Both the position numbers and the translations under genes were made by a program. Below the pieces are notes generated by a model. The model was given only the letters and a program-made list of their open reading frames with translations, was not told where the DNA came from and did not search any database. Positions 26,001 through 34,492 of a stretch of DNA of 64,000 nucleotides are shown one piece after another (position 1 is the first letter of the stretch; every line of letters begins with the position of its first letter). The DNA is from Lacrimispora saccharolytica (GTDB taxonomy: Bacteria > Bacillota > Clostridia > Lachnospirales > Lachnospiraceae): the NCBI GenBank assembly GCA_016899975.1, contig JACJJN010000015.1:19445-83444 (forward strand). Direction: 5' to 3'.

Positions 26001-26531
26001 CTACTCCTGCAGCTTTACTATAATATGCGCTTCCGACACCTGATAGACCTCGGACAATTCTTTTTTCAGCTCCCTTTCTCTTTTTCCCGTCTCTTCCTCT
26101 TCCATCTCCATGCCCGCCGTCACCTCAATCCGCTCCACCAGAATCTCACCATCCGAACCGTCTCCGATGGAAACATCTACCTCCACCGGTTCCATCCCCT
26201 TTCCCTCAAGAAACACCCCAATCTGATTTTCAATCTCCCCCTCATAAGCCCCGTACAGCACTTTCTGCTGCATACCGTCGATCTGGATCTGACTCTCCTC
26301 CATTCCCTGGATCTCTTCCTCCAGTGTCAGCCTCCCAAGCATATCCTCCAGCTCACTCTCAAGATTTCCCAACGCCAGGATCGGCCTGCAAAGCACCACC
26401 ACCATCACAAGTCCCAGGAAAAACTGCACATACTTCCGATATTTCGCCTCCGGCAAAATATTCAGGACCGCTGTCATCAAAATAAAAAACACCGCCACAT
26501 CCCGAAGCCACCCGTAAATTCCGTCAAACAC
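26001..26531 (-). CDS. spoIIIAF: Stage III sporulation protein AF
   Basis: 176 residues. Two N-terminal membrane helices (VAVFFILMTAVLNILP and FFLGLVMVVVLCRPIL, about 12-52) and a soluble C-terminal domain with the family end VYQVSEAHIIVKLQE. Preceded by PEAKYRKYVQF, a typical SpoIIIAF motif. Component of the SpoIIIA channel in the engulfing mother-cell membrane. Confidence 0.94.
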   Translation of the reverse strand: MFDGIYGWLRDVAVFFILMTAVLNILPEAKYRKYVQFFLGLVMVVVLCRPILALGNLESELEDMLGRLTLEEEIQGMEESQIQIDGMQQKVLYGAYEGEIENQIGVFLEGKGMEPVEVDVSIGDGSDGEILVERIEVTAGMEMEEEETGKRERELKKELSEVYQVSEAHIIVKLQE

Positions 26532-26543
26532 CTTGCTCCTCCC

Positions 26544-27803
26544 TCACGAAAAAGACCCTGCCAGGATTGCGATCGTCAGCAGAAACAGCATCTCCACCGT
26601 CAGCAGCACTTTCAGCAGAAGCCCATATCCTTTCCCCACCGTTGCCAGACAGTTACAGATCCTCTTGTCGCACACCGGCTGTGAAAAAGCTGCCAGTACC
26701 CGGTACGCCAACCCTGTCACCAGCAGCTCCAGAACCGGATACAGCCCCGCCAGCACCAGCACAAGGATCGCCGTCACTCCAAAGCAGTTCCGTATGAGCA
26801 CCGCTGATCCGATCACCATTTCCGTCACCGCATTCACCGCGTTTCCCACACCCGGAATCGCGCCTGCCGTTCTCCCTAGAAGCGTCCTGCGGAAAGCGTC
26901 CAGCGCCGGTGCGATCAGGCTGCGGACGATCTGGAGCCCCACCAGGATTCCGAGAGACGTTTTCAGCGCCCACTCAATCCCGGTTTCCAGCAGTTCTGTC
27001 ATATGAGAGAGAAATTCTTCCTTGCTCAAATGGTTGATCATCGCCAGCAGAACATAAATATGTGTCGCCGGAAGGATCACCGTGACCATCAGCCCTTCCA
27101 CAACTCCGATGACAACCAGTACAATCTGATAAAACATCTCGGCAGTGGATGCCCCGTTTGCAGCGGCCACCGTCAGATAATAGGCGGGTGTCAGTACTTT
27201 CATAAATTCCACCAGACCCTGGATCGTCGCTGTCAGATTCTGACTCACCGACTGGAAAGCTCCCACCAGCAGCACAAACACCAGCAGATAAACCACATAA
27301 AAGCTTGTCTCCCACAGCTGCCCCTCAGAAAACAGTCCGGAAAGGTTGGACAGAAACGCACAGGCAAGTACAAGAACAATCAGCTGCACAAGAATCTTTT
27401 TCTGACCTTCCATGGTTCCCGTAAGGATCTTGCCGATCAATGCTCCCAGCGTATCCGCACTCAGGTCCTCCTCCCCGCTCATCAGCCGTTCCAGCATTTC
27501 CGTAAAGGAAAAATCCGTACTCTCCAGCAGCCCGTCCACCGCCTGTTCAATCTCCGCCAGATCCATTTCCGACAGCAGCTCCTGTTCCAGCTCTTCCTGT
27601 GTCTGGGCGGATGTTGAGGTCTGCGTCTGACTGTCTCTCTCCTGTGCTGCCTCCGTAGATGTCCCCGAAAGAATCAATAAGAAAAAAAAAGTGAGAAATG
27701 TCAAAAACAACACTCTCTTCTCGTATCTGCCCGTTCTTCCCGTTTCTTCCAAAAAGCCCCCTCCAGCCAGTGCCCTGTCTTTTTTCCTTTCTCTTTCTTT
27801 CAT
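26544..27803 (-). CDS. spoIIIAE: Stage III sporulation protein AE
   Basis: 419 residues from the ATG at 27801-27803, which overlaps the spoIIIAD stop as ATGA; a longer upstream frame lies inside spoIIIAD. An N-terminal hydrophobic signal (VLFLTFLTFFFLLILSG) precedes a soluble segment with DLAEIEQAVDGLL, then seven or so membrane helices including MKVLTPAYYLTVAAANGAST and the conserved TSLGILVGLQIVRSLIAPA. Polytopic channel protein of the SpoIIIA complex. Confidence 0.94.
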   Translation of the reverse strand: MKERERKKDRALAGGGFLEETGRTGRYEKRVLFLTFLTFFFLLILSGTSTEAAQERDSQTQTSTSAQTQEELEQELLSEMDLAEIEQAVDGLLESTDFSFTEMLERLMSGEEDLSADTLGALIGKILTGTMEGQKKILVQLIVLVLACAFLSNLSGLFSEGQLWETSFYVVYLLVFVLLVGAFQSVSQNLTATIQGLVEFMKVLTPAYYLTVAAANGASTAEMFYQIVLVVIGVVEGLMVTVILPATHIYVLLAMINHLSKEEFLSHMTELLETGIEWALKTSLGILVGLQIVRSLIAPALDAFRRTLLGRTAGAIPGVGNAVNAVTEMVIGSAVLIRNCFGVTAILVLVLAGLYPVLELLVTGLAYRVLAAFSQPVCDKRICNCLATVGKGYGLLLKVLLTVEMLFLLTIAILAGSFS

Positions 27804-28186
27804 GCCAGAAAACCATAGACCGTGTCCAACAACGCTAGAAGCACCGGCATGCTCAGCGCAAGGATCGAAAGTTTGGAAAAAAGCTCGATCTGCCCGGCAA
27901 TAGACGAATAGCCGGCATCCTTGCACAGCCCCGCTCCGAACTGTCCGATATAAGTAATCCCTATCATTTTCAGCAGCGTATTCAGATATGTAGTATCTAC
28001 AGGCAAATACTCCTTCATCCGCTGCAGCATTTCCATCAGATAATTCAATTTACCGGAAGCTCCCAGCAGCAGGCAGATTCCTGTCGCAAGGCTGACATAG
28101 AGGGCATACTCCGGACGTACTTCCTTCAGGATTATGGCAAGCAAAAGCCCCGCCGTCCCGATCAATACAAACCGTATCACATCCAT
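27800..28186 (-). CDS. spoIIIAD: Stage III sporulation protein AD
   Basis: 128 residues from MDVIRFVLIGTAGLLLAIIL. Four predicted membrane helices and the conserved segment GITYIGQFGAGLCKDAGYSS (about 75-94) followed by IAGQIELFSKLSILALSMPV. Standard length. Starts 10 bases after spoIIIAC. Confidence 0.95.
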   Translation of the reverse strand: MDVIRFVLIGTAGLLLAIILKEVRPEYALYVSLATGICLLLGASGKLNYLMEMLQRMKEYLPVDTTYLNTLLKMIGITYIGQFGAGLCKDAGYSSIAGQIELFSKLSILALSMPVLLALLDTVYGFLA

Positions 28187-28196
28187 CTTATCCCTC

Positions 28197-28391
28197 CTAC
28201 AAGGAAAACAGTCGCCTGATATTCTCGAACAGGTCATAGATATAGGGCAGTATCCAGAACAACACCACGATCAATCCCGCCAAACTGGTCAGAAACGCCT
28301 GTTCCTCCCGCCCGCTGTGCTTGAGCACCTGGCAGAGTACCGACACCAGAATCCCCACGGCTCCGATTTTGAAAATAATTCCTACCTCCAC
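28197..28391 (-). CDS. spoIIIAC: Stage III sporulation protein AC
   Basis: 64 residues, two membrane helices (IIFKIGAVGILVSVLCQVL and FLTSLAGLIVVLFWILPYI). The KHSGREEQA loop between them is invariant in SpoIIIAC. Seventeen bases downstream of spoIIIAB. Confidence 0.95.
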   Translation of the reverse strand: MEVGIIFKIGAVGILVSVLCQVLKHSGREEQAFLTSLAGLIVVLFWILPYIYDLFENIRRLFSL

Positions 28392-28408
28392 CCAAGTGTC
28401 CTCCTCTG

Positions 28409-28927
28409 TTAAGCCAGAAAAATCACAAGAAACAGACCGCCCATCACCCCAAGACTCTGATACAGCTTCTTCTGGGCAGGCAGCCCTTCTTTCAGTTCAC
28501 TGATCTTCTGTGCCAGCGTCTCATCAAAGCTTTTCAGCGTGGACAGCTGCATCTCTTTGTCCAGATAACCAAGCATCGCTCCAAACTGCTTCCATTCCTC
28601 ACGGTCATCTTTGGAAAGACGTGTCTCCTTCAGGTGACACTCTGTATTCCGCGCAAAGATCTCGGCAAAAGAATCCCCGTCGTACCGCTGCATATCCACC
28701 GAAAGATCCTGGAGAAAATCCCGGTAAGGGGCTTCCAGTTTGCCGCCGATTCGGTAAAAGGCTTCCGGCAGCGGTGTCCCTGCATAAGAGATCTCCCCTT
28801 TCAGAAGCCGCAGAATCTTCCTCAGCGAAAGAAGATCTTCCACCCTTCCGGACAACGCCTGGCTCTTGACAAATCCAAGTCCCGCACAGGAAACTGCGAT
28901 CAGCGCCAGGGCTGCCGCCCGGATCAT
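28409..28927 (-). CDS. spoIIIAB: Stage III sporulation protein AB
   Basis: 172 residues. N-terminal membrane anchor (AAALALIAVSCAGLGFV), cytoplasmic helical domain with SLRKILRLLKGEISYAGTPL (about 34-53), and a C-terminal membrane helix (LGVMGGLFLVIFLA), the arrangement of SpoIIIAB, which resembles GspF-like platform proteins. Overlaps spoIIIAA by four bases. Confidence 0.95.
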   Translation of the reverse strand: MIRAAALALIAVSCAGLGFVKSQALSGRVEDLLSLRKILRLLKGEISYAGTPLPEAFYRIGGKLEAPYRDFLQDLSVDMQRYDGDSFAEIFARNTECHLKETRLSKDDREEWKQFGAMLGYLDKEMQLSTLKSFDETLAQKISELKEGLPAQKKLYQSLGVMGGLFLVIFLA

Positions 28928-29883
28928 ACCGTCACCTCCCTGTGATAGAGGGTGGTGCCCCTTCCGTCAAAAATCGCCTGGACACTGCCCGCTCTCGGAG
29001 TCCCCACCAGCACCACATACCGCTCAAACACATGCTCATCCACCAAACGCGAGAGCAGCGGCTTTTTCATCACGTCCTCCATGGAAGTTCCGTGTACCGT
29101 GGCAAGAATTTTGCACCCACAGTTGATCACCGCTTCCAGCGCACGGATGTCCTCGCTGGTGCCGATCTCGTCCACTGCCACCACCTCCGGCGACATAGAA
29201 CGGATCAACATCATCATGCCTTCCGCTTTCGGACAGCAGTCCAGTACATCGGTGCGGATCCCCACATCGTTCTGTGCCACACCGAGATAACAGCCGGCAA
29301 TCTCACTTCTCTCATCGACGACCCCCACCGTCAGTCCCGGCCGGTCCTTTGTACCGTCCGAAATCTGCCGGATGATATCCCGAAGCAGCGTCGTTTTCCC
29401 GCAGCGTGGCGCAGAGACGATCAGGGTATGGCAGAAACTCCCTTGTTTCATCAAATATGGTATCACTTTATCCGCACATCCTTTCTGCTGGTGCGCCACC
29501 CTCACGTTGATGCAGGAAATATGGCGGATCCCGCGGACTTTTTCATTTTCCAGCACTGCCTTCCCTGCTATGCCGACCCTGTGTCCTCCCTGCACCGTCA
29601 AAAATCCCTGACGGAGTTCTTCTTCATATGCATACAGTGAATAATTTCCTATGTATTCCATGGTTTCTCTGACATCCTCCGCCTGAATCTGATATCCCTT
29701 TTCCGCTTCTGTGGAAAGGGCTCCCTCTTCGGTAACAAAGAACTCTTCTCCGGCATAGACCAACAGCAGCGGACTGTGTACCCGCAGACGAATCTCGTAG
29801 ATATTTGCCATGTCCAATGTGGCGCGCTCCATGATCCTGCGCACTTTTCCGGAGAAGAGCCGGATCAGTTCTTCATGTTCCAA
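28924..29883 (-). CDS. spoIIIAA: Stage III sporulation protein AA, channel ATPase
   Basis: About 319 residues. I favour the TTG at 29881-29883, because GAGGTG lies six to eight bases ahead and the protein then opens MEHEELIRLFSGKVR like its relatives; a GTG nine bases upstream is the alternative. A secretion-ATPase-like N-domain holds SLYAYEEELRQGFLTVQGGH. Walker A is SAPRCGKTTLLRD (about 160-172), followed by VVDERSEIAG and Walker B VVAVDEIG. It probably powers assembly or transport through the SpoIIIA-SpoIIQ channel. First gene of spoIIIAA-AH; a sigma-E-like promoter precedes it. Confidence 0.95.
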   Translation of the reverse strand: MEHEELIRLFSGKVRRIMERATLDMANIYEIRLRVHSPLLLVYAGEEFFVTEEGALSTEAEKGYQIQAEDVRETMEYIGNYSLYAYEEELRQGFLTVQGGHRVGIAGKAVLENEKVRGIRHISCINVRVAHQQKGCADKVIPYLMKQGSFCHTLIVSAPRCGKTTLLRDIIRQISDGTKDRPGLTVGVVDERSEIAGCYLGVAQNDVGIRTDVLDCCPKAEGMMMLIRSMSPEVVAVDEIGTSEDIRALEAVINCGCKILATVHGTSMEDVMKKPLLSRLVDEHVFERYVVLVGTPRAGSVQAIFDGRGTTLYHREVTV

Positions 29884-29902
29884 TATGCTCACCTCTTACT
29901 TC

Positions 29903-29932
29903 AATATATGGACACGCTGCTGTTTTTATGAG
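29903..29932 (-). promoter_or_regulatory. Candidate sigma-E promoter of the spoIIIA operon
   Basis: On the minus strand CTCATAAA (29925-29932), 14 bases, CATATATT (29903-29910). This approximates the sigma-E consensus (-35 ATATT-like, -10 CATACAnT), about 20 bases before the start codon, and fits the known mother-cell sigma-E control of this operon. Confidence 0.55.
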
Positions 29933-29978
29933 CATTTTCAGAACGGAGGAATATCGGACTGCCGTCAAAACATGAAAA

Positions 29979-30021
29979 GAGCGCGCCGGAACCTGCGTTT
30001 CTGCAGAATTCCGACGCGCTC
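29979..30021 (-). terminator. Terminator of the MATE-PPTase operon
   Basis: GAGCGCG..GGAA pairs with TTCC..CGCGCTC around a 17-base loop; on the minus strand TTTTCATGTTTTG follows. Ten bases beyond the transferase stop. Confidence 0.75.
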
Positions 30022-30031
30022 CGAAGAACTA

Positions 30032-30604
30032 TTATACCCACTGAATTTCTATCTCTTCCTGTTTTCCGGTCCACACCGCTCCCTGATACCCCGGCATAGG
30101 CTCAAACCAGCGGCAGAAACCTTCCTTTTTTTCCTTTCCAATGCTTTTCGGCAGGGTGGTTCCCAGCCACTTTGCATAGCTTTCTTCTTTGGTCCAGATC
30201 TGATAGAAGGCTTTTTGCCTGTCTGTTTCTTCTGTCCTTCTCAAAAGTTCTCTGTCCGCTTCCGTATAAAAACGATCCGCCATTCGGAAATAATCCGCCG
30301 CGGCACATTGCTGGATATCCAGCCCCAGAGGCTCATCACCGAATCCGCAGGCAGCCAGACAGCCGGAATGGCTGATGTTGAAATGAATCTCCGGATGACA
30401 GACAAGGAACGGCTTGCCCCAGGCATTCCGTTCTGTTGCAAGCTCTCTGTTCTTCTCTTCTTTGCAGTCCCACCGGACGCCGAACCACTGGCTGATTCCC
30501 TGTGCCAATAGCTCTTTTCCTGCGGCAGACAGCCATTTTGCCTGTTCTGTTTTGGTAAGCCCGCTCCAGCCTGTCCCTGCCTGTGTGATCAAAATCTTTA
30601 TCAT
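30032..30604 (-). CDS. 4'-phosphopantetheinyl transferase (Sfp-type)
   Basis: 190 residues from MIKILITQAG; its ATG overlaps the MATE stop (ATGA), and the longer frame runs inside the MATE gene. Core motifs: KPFLVCHPEIHFNISHSG (about 65-82), the Mg-binding GLDIQQ (about 93-98) and FYQIWTKEESYAKWLG (about 131-146), the W-x-x-KE signature. It moves the phosphopantetheine arm of CoA onto carrier proteins. The coupling to a MATE exporter suggests a role beyond housekeeping fatty-acid synthesis, but no carrier-protein or synthase gene lies in the window. Confidence 0.88.
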   Translation of the reverse strand: MIKILITQAGTGWSGLTKTEQAKWLSAAGKELLAQGISQWFGVRWDCKEEKNRELATERNAWGKPFLVCHPEIHFNISHSGCLAACGFGDEPLGLDIQQCAAADYFRMADRFYTEADRELLRRTEETDRQKAFYQIWTKEESYAKWLGTTLPKSIGKEKKEGFCRWFEPMPGYQGAVWTGKQEEIEIQWV

Positions 30605-31989
30605 TGCGATTTTCCTTTTTCTTCGCTTTTTACTTTTTCGTTCTTCCTCAGCTCCGGCATAACCGTACAGAGCATGGTCACGAAACAAGCGGTACCACCG
30701 ATGAAATTGGAGATGGGTTCCGCCAGAAAAACCCCCATCACTCCAAGCCCCCCGATCCTTGGCAGGGCTAGAGTCAACGGCACAACAATCACCACTTTGC
30801 GAAGCAGTGAGAAAAAGACCGCGAATTTTGCTTTTCCAAGGGCGGTAAAGGCATTCTGTCCCGCAAACTGCAGTGCCATCATAAAAAAGCCGAAGAAATA
30901 CACATGCATTGCCGGAATTGCCGCTTCCATCAATTCCGGTTCCCGGTTGAAGATTCCGATAAAGAACCTAGGACACAGGAACATCATGCCCCAGATCACC
31001 ATCGTATAAATGATACAGACAGCCGCCACAAACCAGATGCCCTGCCGTACTTTTTTATACTGTTTCTCACCATAGTTGAAACTGAGCACTGGAGAGGACC
31101 CGCTGGTCAGTCCGTTTGCCGGTGTCTGGGCGATCTCCCGGATAGAGTTCAGAATTGTCATGATACTGATATACAGATCCCCTCCGAACTGCTGCAGGGT
31201 AGCGTTGCACGCTACCTGCACCAGACTGTTGGTGAAAGACATCACAAAAGAAGACAGCCCCAGCGCCGTGATGTTTTTCACCCGTGTCGCGGAAAGCTTC
31301 ATAGAACTCCTTTTCAGGCGCAGCACTGCCTGGCTGCCGGTGAGAAATTTTAATACCCACACGGCGGAACATGCCTGAGAGATCACCGTGGCAATGGCAG
31401 CGCCGCGCACCCCCAGATCAAACACAAAAATAAAGATCGGATCCAAGACAATATTGATGATCGCCCCAAGAAACACTGTCAGCATTCCGATCCTTGCAAA
31501 TCCCTGGCTGTTAATATAAGGATTCATTCCCAGCGCGATCATCACCGGGATCGTGCCGAGGAGATAGATCGTCATATAATCTGCGGCATATTGATAAGTC
31601 ACATCACTGGCCCCGAACAGATAGAGGATTGGTTTATGAAATACCAGCCCGACAGTCATCAGGACAACACCGGACACCAGCAGCATCGCAAAGGCATTTC
31701 CCATGATCCGTTCCGCTTCCTCCTCATCCCCGGCGCCCCGGGCAATCCCGCACAGAGGCGCCGCGCCGCCAAACAGATTGGTAAACGCAGTTACCATCAT
31801 GATGATCGGAAAACAGAGGCCCAGTCCGCCCAGCGCCAGCTGTCCCACCTCGGGGATCATTCCTATATATATCCTGTCCACGATATTATATAGAAGATTC
31901 AAAAGCTGCGCCGCGACCATCGGTATCGCAACCTCCATAATATTTCTTTTTACACTTCCTTTTGAAAAATCCGTCTGATGAACCTGCAT
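30601..31989 (-). CDS. MATE family efflux transporter
   Basis: 462 residues, twelve membrane helices in two MatE halves. It opens FSKGSVKRNIMEVAIPMVAAQ, followed by NLLYNIVDRIYIGMIP, the standard MATE N-terminus. MALGMNPYINSQGFARIGM and TLGLTSGSSPVLSFNYGEKQ-type segments (here NGLTSGSSPVLSFNYGEKQY, about 294-313) mark each half. A cation-coupled exporter of drugs or metabolites. Promoter at 32065-32093; the transferase gene is translationally coupled behind it. Confidence 0.93.
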   Translation of the reverse strand: MQVHQTDFSKGSVKRNIMEVAIPMVAAQLLNLLYNIVDRIYIGMIPEVGQLALGGLGLCFPIIMMVTAFTNLFGGAAPLCGIARGAGDEEEAERIMGNAFAMLLVSGVVLMTVGLVFHKPILYLFGASDVTYQYAADYMTIYLLGTIPVMIALGMNPYINSQGFARIGMLTVFLGAIINIVLDPIFIFVFDLGVRGAAIATVISQACSAVWVLKFLTGSQAVLRLKRSSMKLSATRVKNITALGLSSFVMSFTNSLVQVACNATLQQFGGDLYISIMTILNSIREIAQTPANGLTSGSSPVLSFNYGEKQYKKVRQGIWFVAAVCIIYTMVIWGMMFLCPRFFIGIFNREPELMEAAIPAMHVYFFGFFMMALQFAGQNAFTALGKAKFAVFFSLLRKVVIVVPLTLALPRIGGLGVMGVFLAEPISNFIGGTACFVTMLCTVMPELRKNEKVKSEEKGKSQ

Positions 31990-32064
31990 GTTTCTTTCTC
32001 CTTCGCGCTCTCTCGCCGCAGATAAGGCAATCCTCCTTTTTCTCCCGGCTTTTCTGATTTTTTT

Positions 32065-32093
32065 ATTATAACTTCTTTATTTTCAAGATGCAA
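32065..32093 (-). promoter_or_regulatory. Sigma-A promoter of the MATE-PPTase operon
   Basis: On the minus strand TTGCAT (32088-32093), 17-bp spacer, TATAAT (32065-32070): a perfect -10 with ideal spacing, about 75 bases ahead of the MATE start. Confidence 0.8.
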
Positions 32094-32129
32094 GTTTTAT
32101 ACTTTCTTAAGATTTTCTTTTGGAAAGAA

Positions 32130-32158
32130 TTGAAATTTTCGCAGTAATATGCTACAGT
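32130..32158 (+). promoter_or_regulatory. Sigma-A promoter of the purine permease
   Basis: TTGAAA (32130-32135), 17-bp spacer, TACAGT (32153-32158). It would give a leader of about 130 nt. Confidence 0.55.
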
Positions 32159-32219
32159 GGATGGGTAGCATTCTGAAAAAGTGTCATATTTATGCAAATA
32201 GAGCAATATTTACAAAAGA

Positions 32220-32259
32220 CGGCAGGAGATTCACTACGAAACCCTGCCGCCGTTCTTTT
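32220..32259 (+). terminator. Leader hairpin with T-run, possible attenuator
   Basis: CGGCAGG (32220-32226) pairs with CCTGCCG (32243-32249) around a 16-base loop, then CCGTTCTTTT. It lies between promoter and start codon of the permease, where a terminator would act as an attenuator. No purine riboswitch core is seen upstream. Confidence 0.45.
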
Positions 32260-32297
32260 GCAGAATGAACACGAATCAAATCTGGAGGTTTATTCTC

Positions 32298-33674
32298 ATG
32301 GAAAAGTTTTTTAAACTGAAAGAAAACAACACCACCGTATCCACAGAGATCACCGCCGGCATCACGACCTTTTTTGCGATGGCGTATATCATCGCCGTCA
32401 ACCCGTCCGTGCTGTCTGCAACCGGAATGGAGTGGGGCGCTGTTTTCCTTGCAACGATCATCGCCGCCATTATCGGTACACTGGTCATGGGACTGTTCGC
32501 CAACGTTCCTTATGCTCAGGCGCCCGGTATGGGACTGAACGCCTTCTTTACCTACACGGTGTGTTTCGGTCTCGGCTTCACCTGGCAGCAGGCAATGTCG
32601 ATGGTATTCATCTGCGGTCTGCTCAACATCCTGATCACCGTAACGAAAGTGCGCAAAATGATCATCAAGGCAATCCCGAAATCCCTGCAGCTGGCGATCA
32701 GCGGCGGTATCGGCGCTTTCATCGCGTATCTCGGTTTCCTGAACGTAGGCATGATCCAGTTCAGCCCGGATGAAACCCAGCCTGCCCTGGCAGTTCCCGG
32801 AATCGCATCCTTCAACACCCCTGTGCTTTGGGTTTTCCTGATTGGTCTTGTTCTTGCCATTGTGCTGACTGTTAAAAATGTCCGCGGCGGAATCCTGATC
32901 GCCATTGTAGTGACAACCATCGTCGGAATCCCCTTCGGAGTGACAAAACTGGGAGACAGCATCAGCTTTGTGGACGCGGCATCCGCCCTTCCGACCACCT
33001 TTGGCGCGATTTTTACTGCAGAAGGTCTTCCCTCTCTGTTTTCCGATCTATCCAGACTCCCGGTGGTACTGATTACAATCTTCGCCTTCTCTATGTCGGA
33101 TACTTTTGATACCCTTGGAACCTTCCTTGGTACCGGAAGAAAGAGCGGCATTTTCAGTGAAGAAGACGAGCATGCCCTGGAGCAGACCAATGGCTTCAAA
33201 TCCAAAATGGACAAGGCCCTGTTTGCCGACGCGACGGCAACTTCCATCGGCGCTGTCTTCGGTACTTCCAACACGACGACCTACGTGGAAAGCGCTGCCG
33301 GCATCGCTGCAGGAGGGCGCACCGGTCTCACTTCCGTCGTCACTGCTGTCTGCTTTGCACTGAGCGCCTTTCTCGCGCCTTTGGTCAGCGCTGTTCCGTC
33401 CGCTGCTACCGCTCCGGTACTGGTTATTGTCGGATGCATGATGGTTTCCTCTTTCCGGGATATTGACTGGAACGATCTGTCCGAAGCAATTCCTGCATTC
33501 TTTGCCGGAATCTTCATGGCATTCTGTTACAGTATCTCCTACGGTATCGCCACCGGATTTATCTCCTACTGCATCGTAAAGATCTGCAAGAAGGAGACAA
33601 AAGATATCCATCCGGTCATCGTGGTGGTATCCCTGCTGTTCATCCTGAACTTTGTGCTGCAGGCGATCATCTGA
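32298..33674 (+). CDS. NCS2 family purine permease (guanine/hypoxanthine type)
   Basis: 458 residues from the ATG at 32298, preceded by GGAGG. The first residues MEKFFKLKENNTTVSTEITAG lead into FFAMAYIIAVNPSVLSATGM, the hallmark start of the AzgA/GhxP branch of NCS2. Other family blocks are YAQAPGMGLNAFFTYTVCFG (about 74-93), TFAFSMSDTFDTLGTFLGTG-like (here IFAFSMSDTFDTLGTFLGTG) and FGTSNTTTYVESAAGIAAGG (about 317-336). Fourteen membrane helices. It imports purine bases, fitting the purine phosphorylase at 40115. Strong terminator downstream. Confidence 0.94.
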   Translation: MEKFFKLKENNTTVSTEITAGITTFFAMAYIIAVNPSVLSATGMEWGAVFLATIIAAIIGTLVMGLFANVPYAQAPGMGLNAFFTYTVCFGLGFTWQQAMSMVFICGLLNILITVTKVRKMIIKAIPKSLQLAISGGIGAFIAYLGFLNVGMIQFSPDETQPALAVPGIASFNTPVLWVFLIGLVLAIVLTVKNVRGGILIAIVVTTIVGIPFGVTKLGDSISFVDAASALPTTFGAIFTAEGLPSLFSDLSRLPVVLITIFAFSMSDTFDTLGTFLGTGRKSGIFSEEDEHALEQTNGFKSKMDKALFADATATSIGAVFGTSNTTTYVESAAGIAAGGRTGLTSVVTAVCFALSAFLAPLVSAVPSAATAPVLVIVGCMMVSSFRDIDWNDLSEAIPAFFAGIFMAFCYSISYGIATGFISYCIVKICKKETKDIHPVIVVVSLLFILNFVLQAII

Positions 33675-33710
33675 TCCGCAGCTTTTATCCCTCAGATTTT
33701 GGGAAATTCA

Positions 33711-33755
33711 AATGAGGGTGTTTCAAAAGTTTTTCACTTTTGAAACACCCTCATT
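33711..33755. terminator. Strong bidirectional terminator
   Basis: A 20-bp perfect stem (33711-33730 with 33736-33755, loop TTTTC) beginning AATGAGGGTG and ending CACCCTCATT, followed by TTTTTTC. It serves the purine permease and the convergent operon ending at 33800. Confidence 0.92.
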
Positions 33756-33799
33756 TTTTCATCCGCTGATTTCACGGCAGCTTACAATCGTTTTCTGTT

Positions 33800-34468
33800 T
33801 CAAAGACGCTCCAGCACTTCTCGTGCCTCAAAATACCTCTGATAAAACTGCGGATAAAATGCTTCTCCCATTTGATAGGGCTTCATATAAAACAGCTTCA
33901 GCAGATACAGATTCCAGTTTTTGGAAACCTCATCGTCCTTCTTTTCCTGAATTACCCGCTCTGCATCTTTGAGGAGATAATGCCAGTCGCAGATAAACTG
34001 TTCGTTTGTCGCAGCCTCCGGCGTGTCGATCCATTTTTTGACTTTGATCTTGGTCCGGTTCTGCTTTTTGCATTCATGGATCTGCAGAAAATAACGGAAC
34101 GCTCCGTTCTCATACAGGCGCCCCAGCGGAAAGATCCTGCAGATACCCGGCCGCGCCGGGTGGATCGTACATCTCCCCTCGCGGTTTAAAAAGCTGCACG
34201 CCTCGTCCGCTCCCGCCATTTTCAGGTTTGGGAGGATCATTCCGTCCACCACCTGCAGTTCAATTCTTTCCTCCAGAAGCTGTTCAAAGCTACAGTTGAG
34301 ATACCCGGTCATCCGGAAGATGTCCAAAGGATCCAAAATAATAGACGTTCCCATCCCCCTGCAGCAGGCAGAACATCCTTCACAGTCCCCGCAGTCCGCT
34401 TTCACCATATCATTAGCTCCGTAAAGCCTCCCGTCCGAAACTGCCTTTAAATCAATTTCACGTTCCAT
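33800..34468 (-). CDS. YkgJ-family cysteine-cluster protein
   Basis: 222 residues. An N-terminal metal or Fe-S cluster motif CGDCEGCSACCRGMG (about 26-40), then CSFLNREGRCTIHPARPGIC followed by RIFPLG (about 91-116), the YkgJ/UPF0153 signature (CxxCxxCC, then CxFL...RCxIHxxRPxxCRxFP). The C-terminal half is helical with no known motif. Possibly an Fe-S or zinc protein; the role is unknown. Last of three close-set genes (SEC-C, YcxB-like, this), 24 bases apart. Confidence 0.85.
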   Translation of the reverse strand: MEREIDLKAVSDGRLYGANDMVKADCGDCEGCSACCRGMGTSIILDPLDIFRMTGYLNCSFEQLLEERIELQVVDGMILPNLKMAGADEACSFLNREGRCTIHPARPGICRIFPLGRLYENGAFRYFLQIHECKKQNRTKIKVKKWIDTPEAATNEQFICDWHYLLKDAERVIQEKKDDEVSKNWNLYLLKLFYMKPYQMGEAFYPQFYQRYFEAREVLERL

Positions 34469-34492
34469 ACGCTCTCCATTTCTGCAGAACTG

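Larger units (their letters stand above)
31990..32297. other. Divergent intergenic region, MATE / purine permease
   Basis: 308 bases holding two back-to-back sigma-A promoters (32065-32093 minus, 32130-32158 plus) and a leader hairpin (32220-32249) ahead of the permease. No gene. Confidence 0.7.

Noticed and set aside
32160..32297. Purine riboswitch ahead of the NCS2 permease
   Set aside because: The conserved purine-aptamer junction segments are not visible; only a terminator-like stem is supported.
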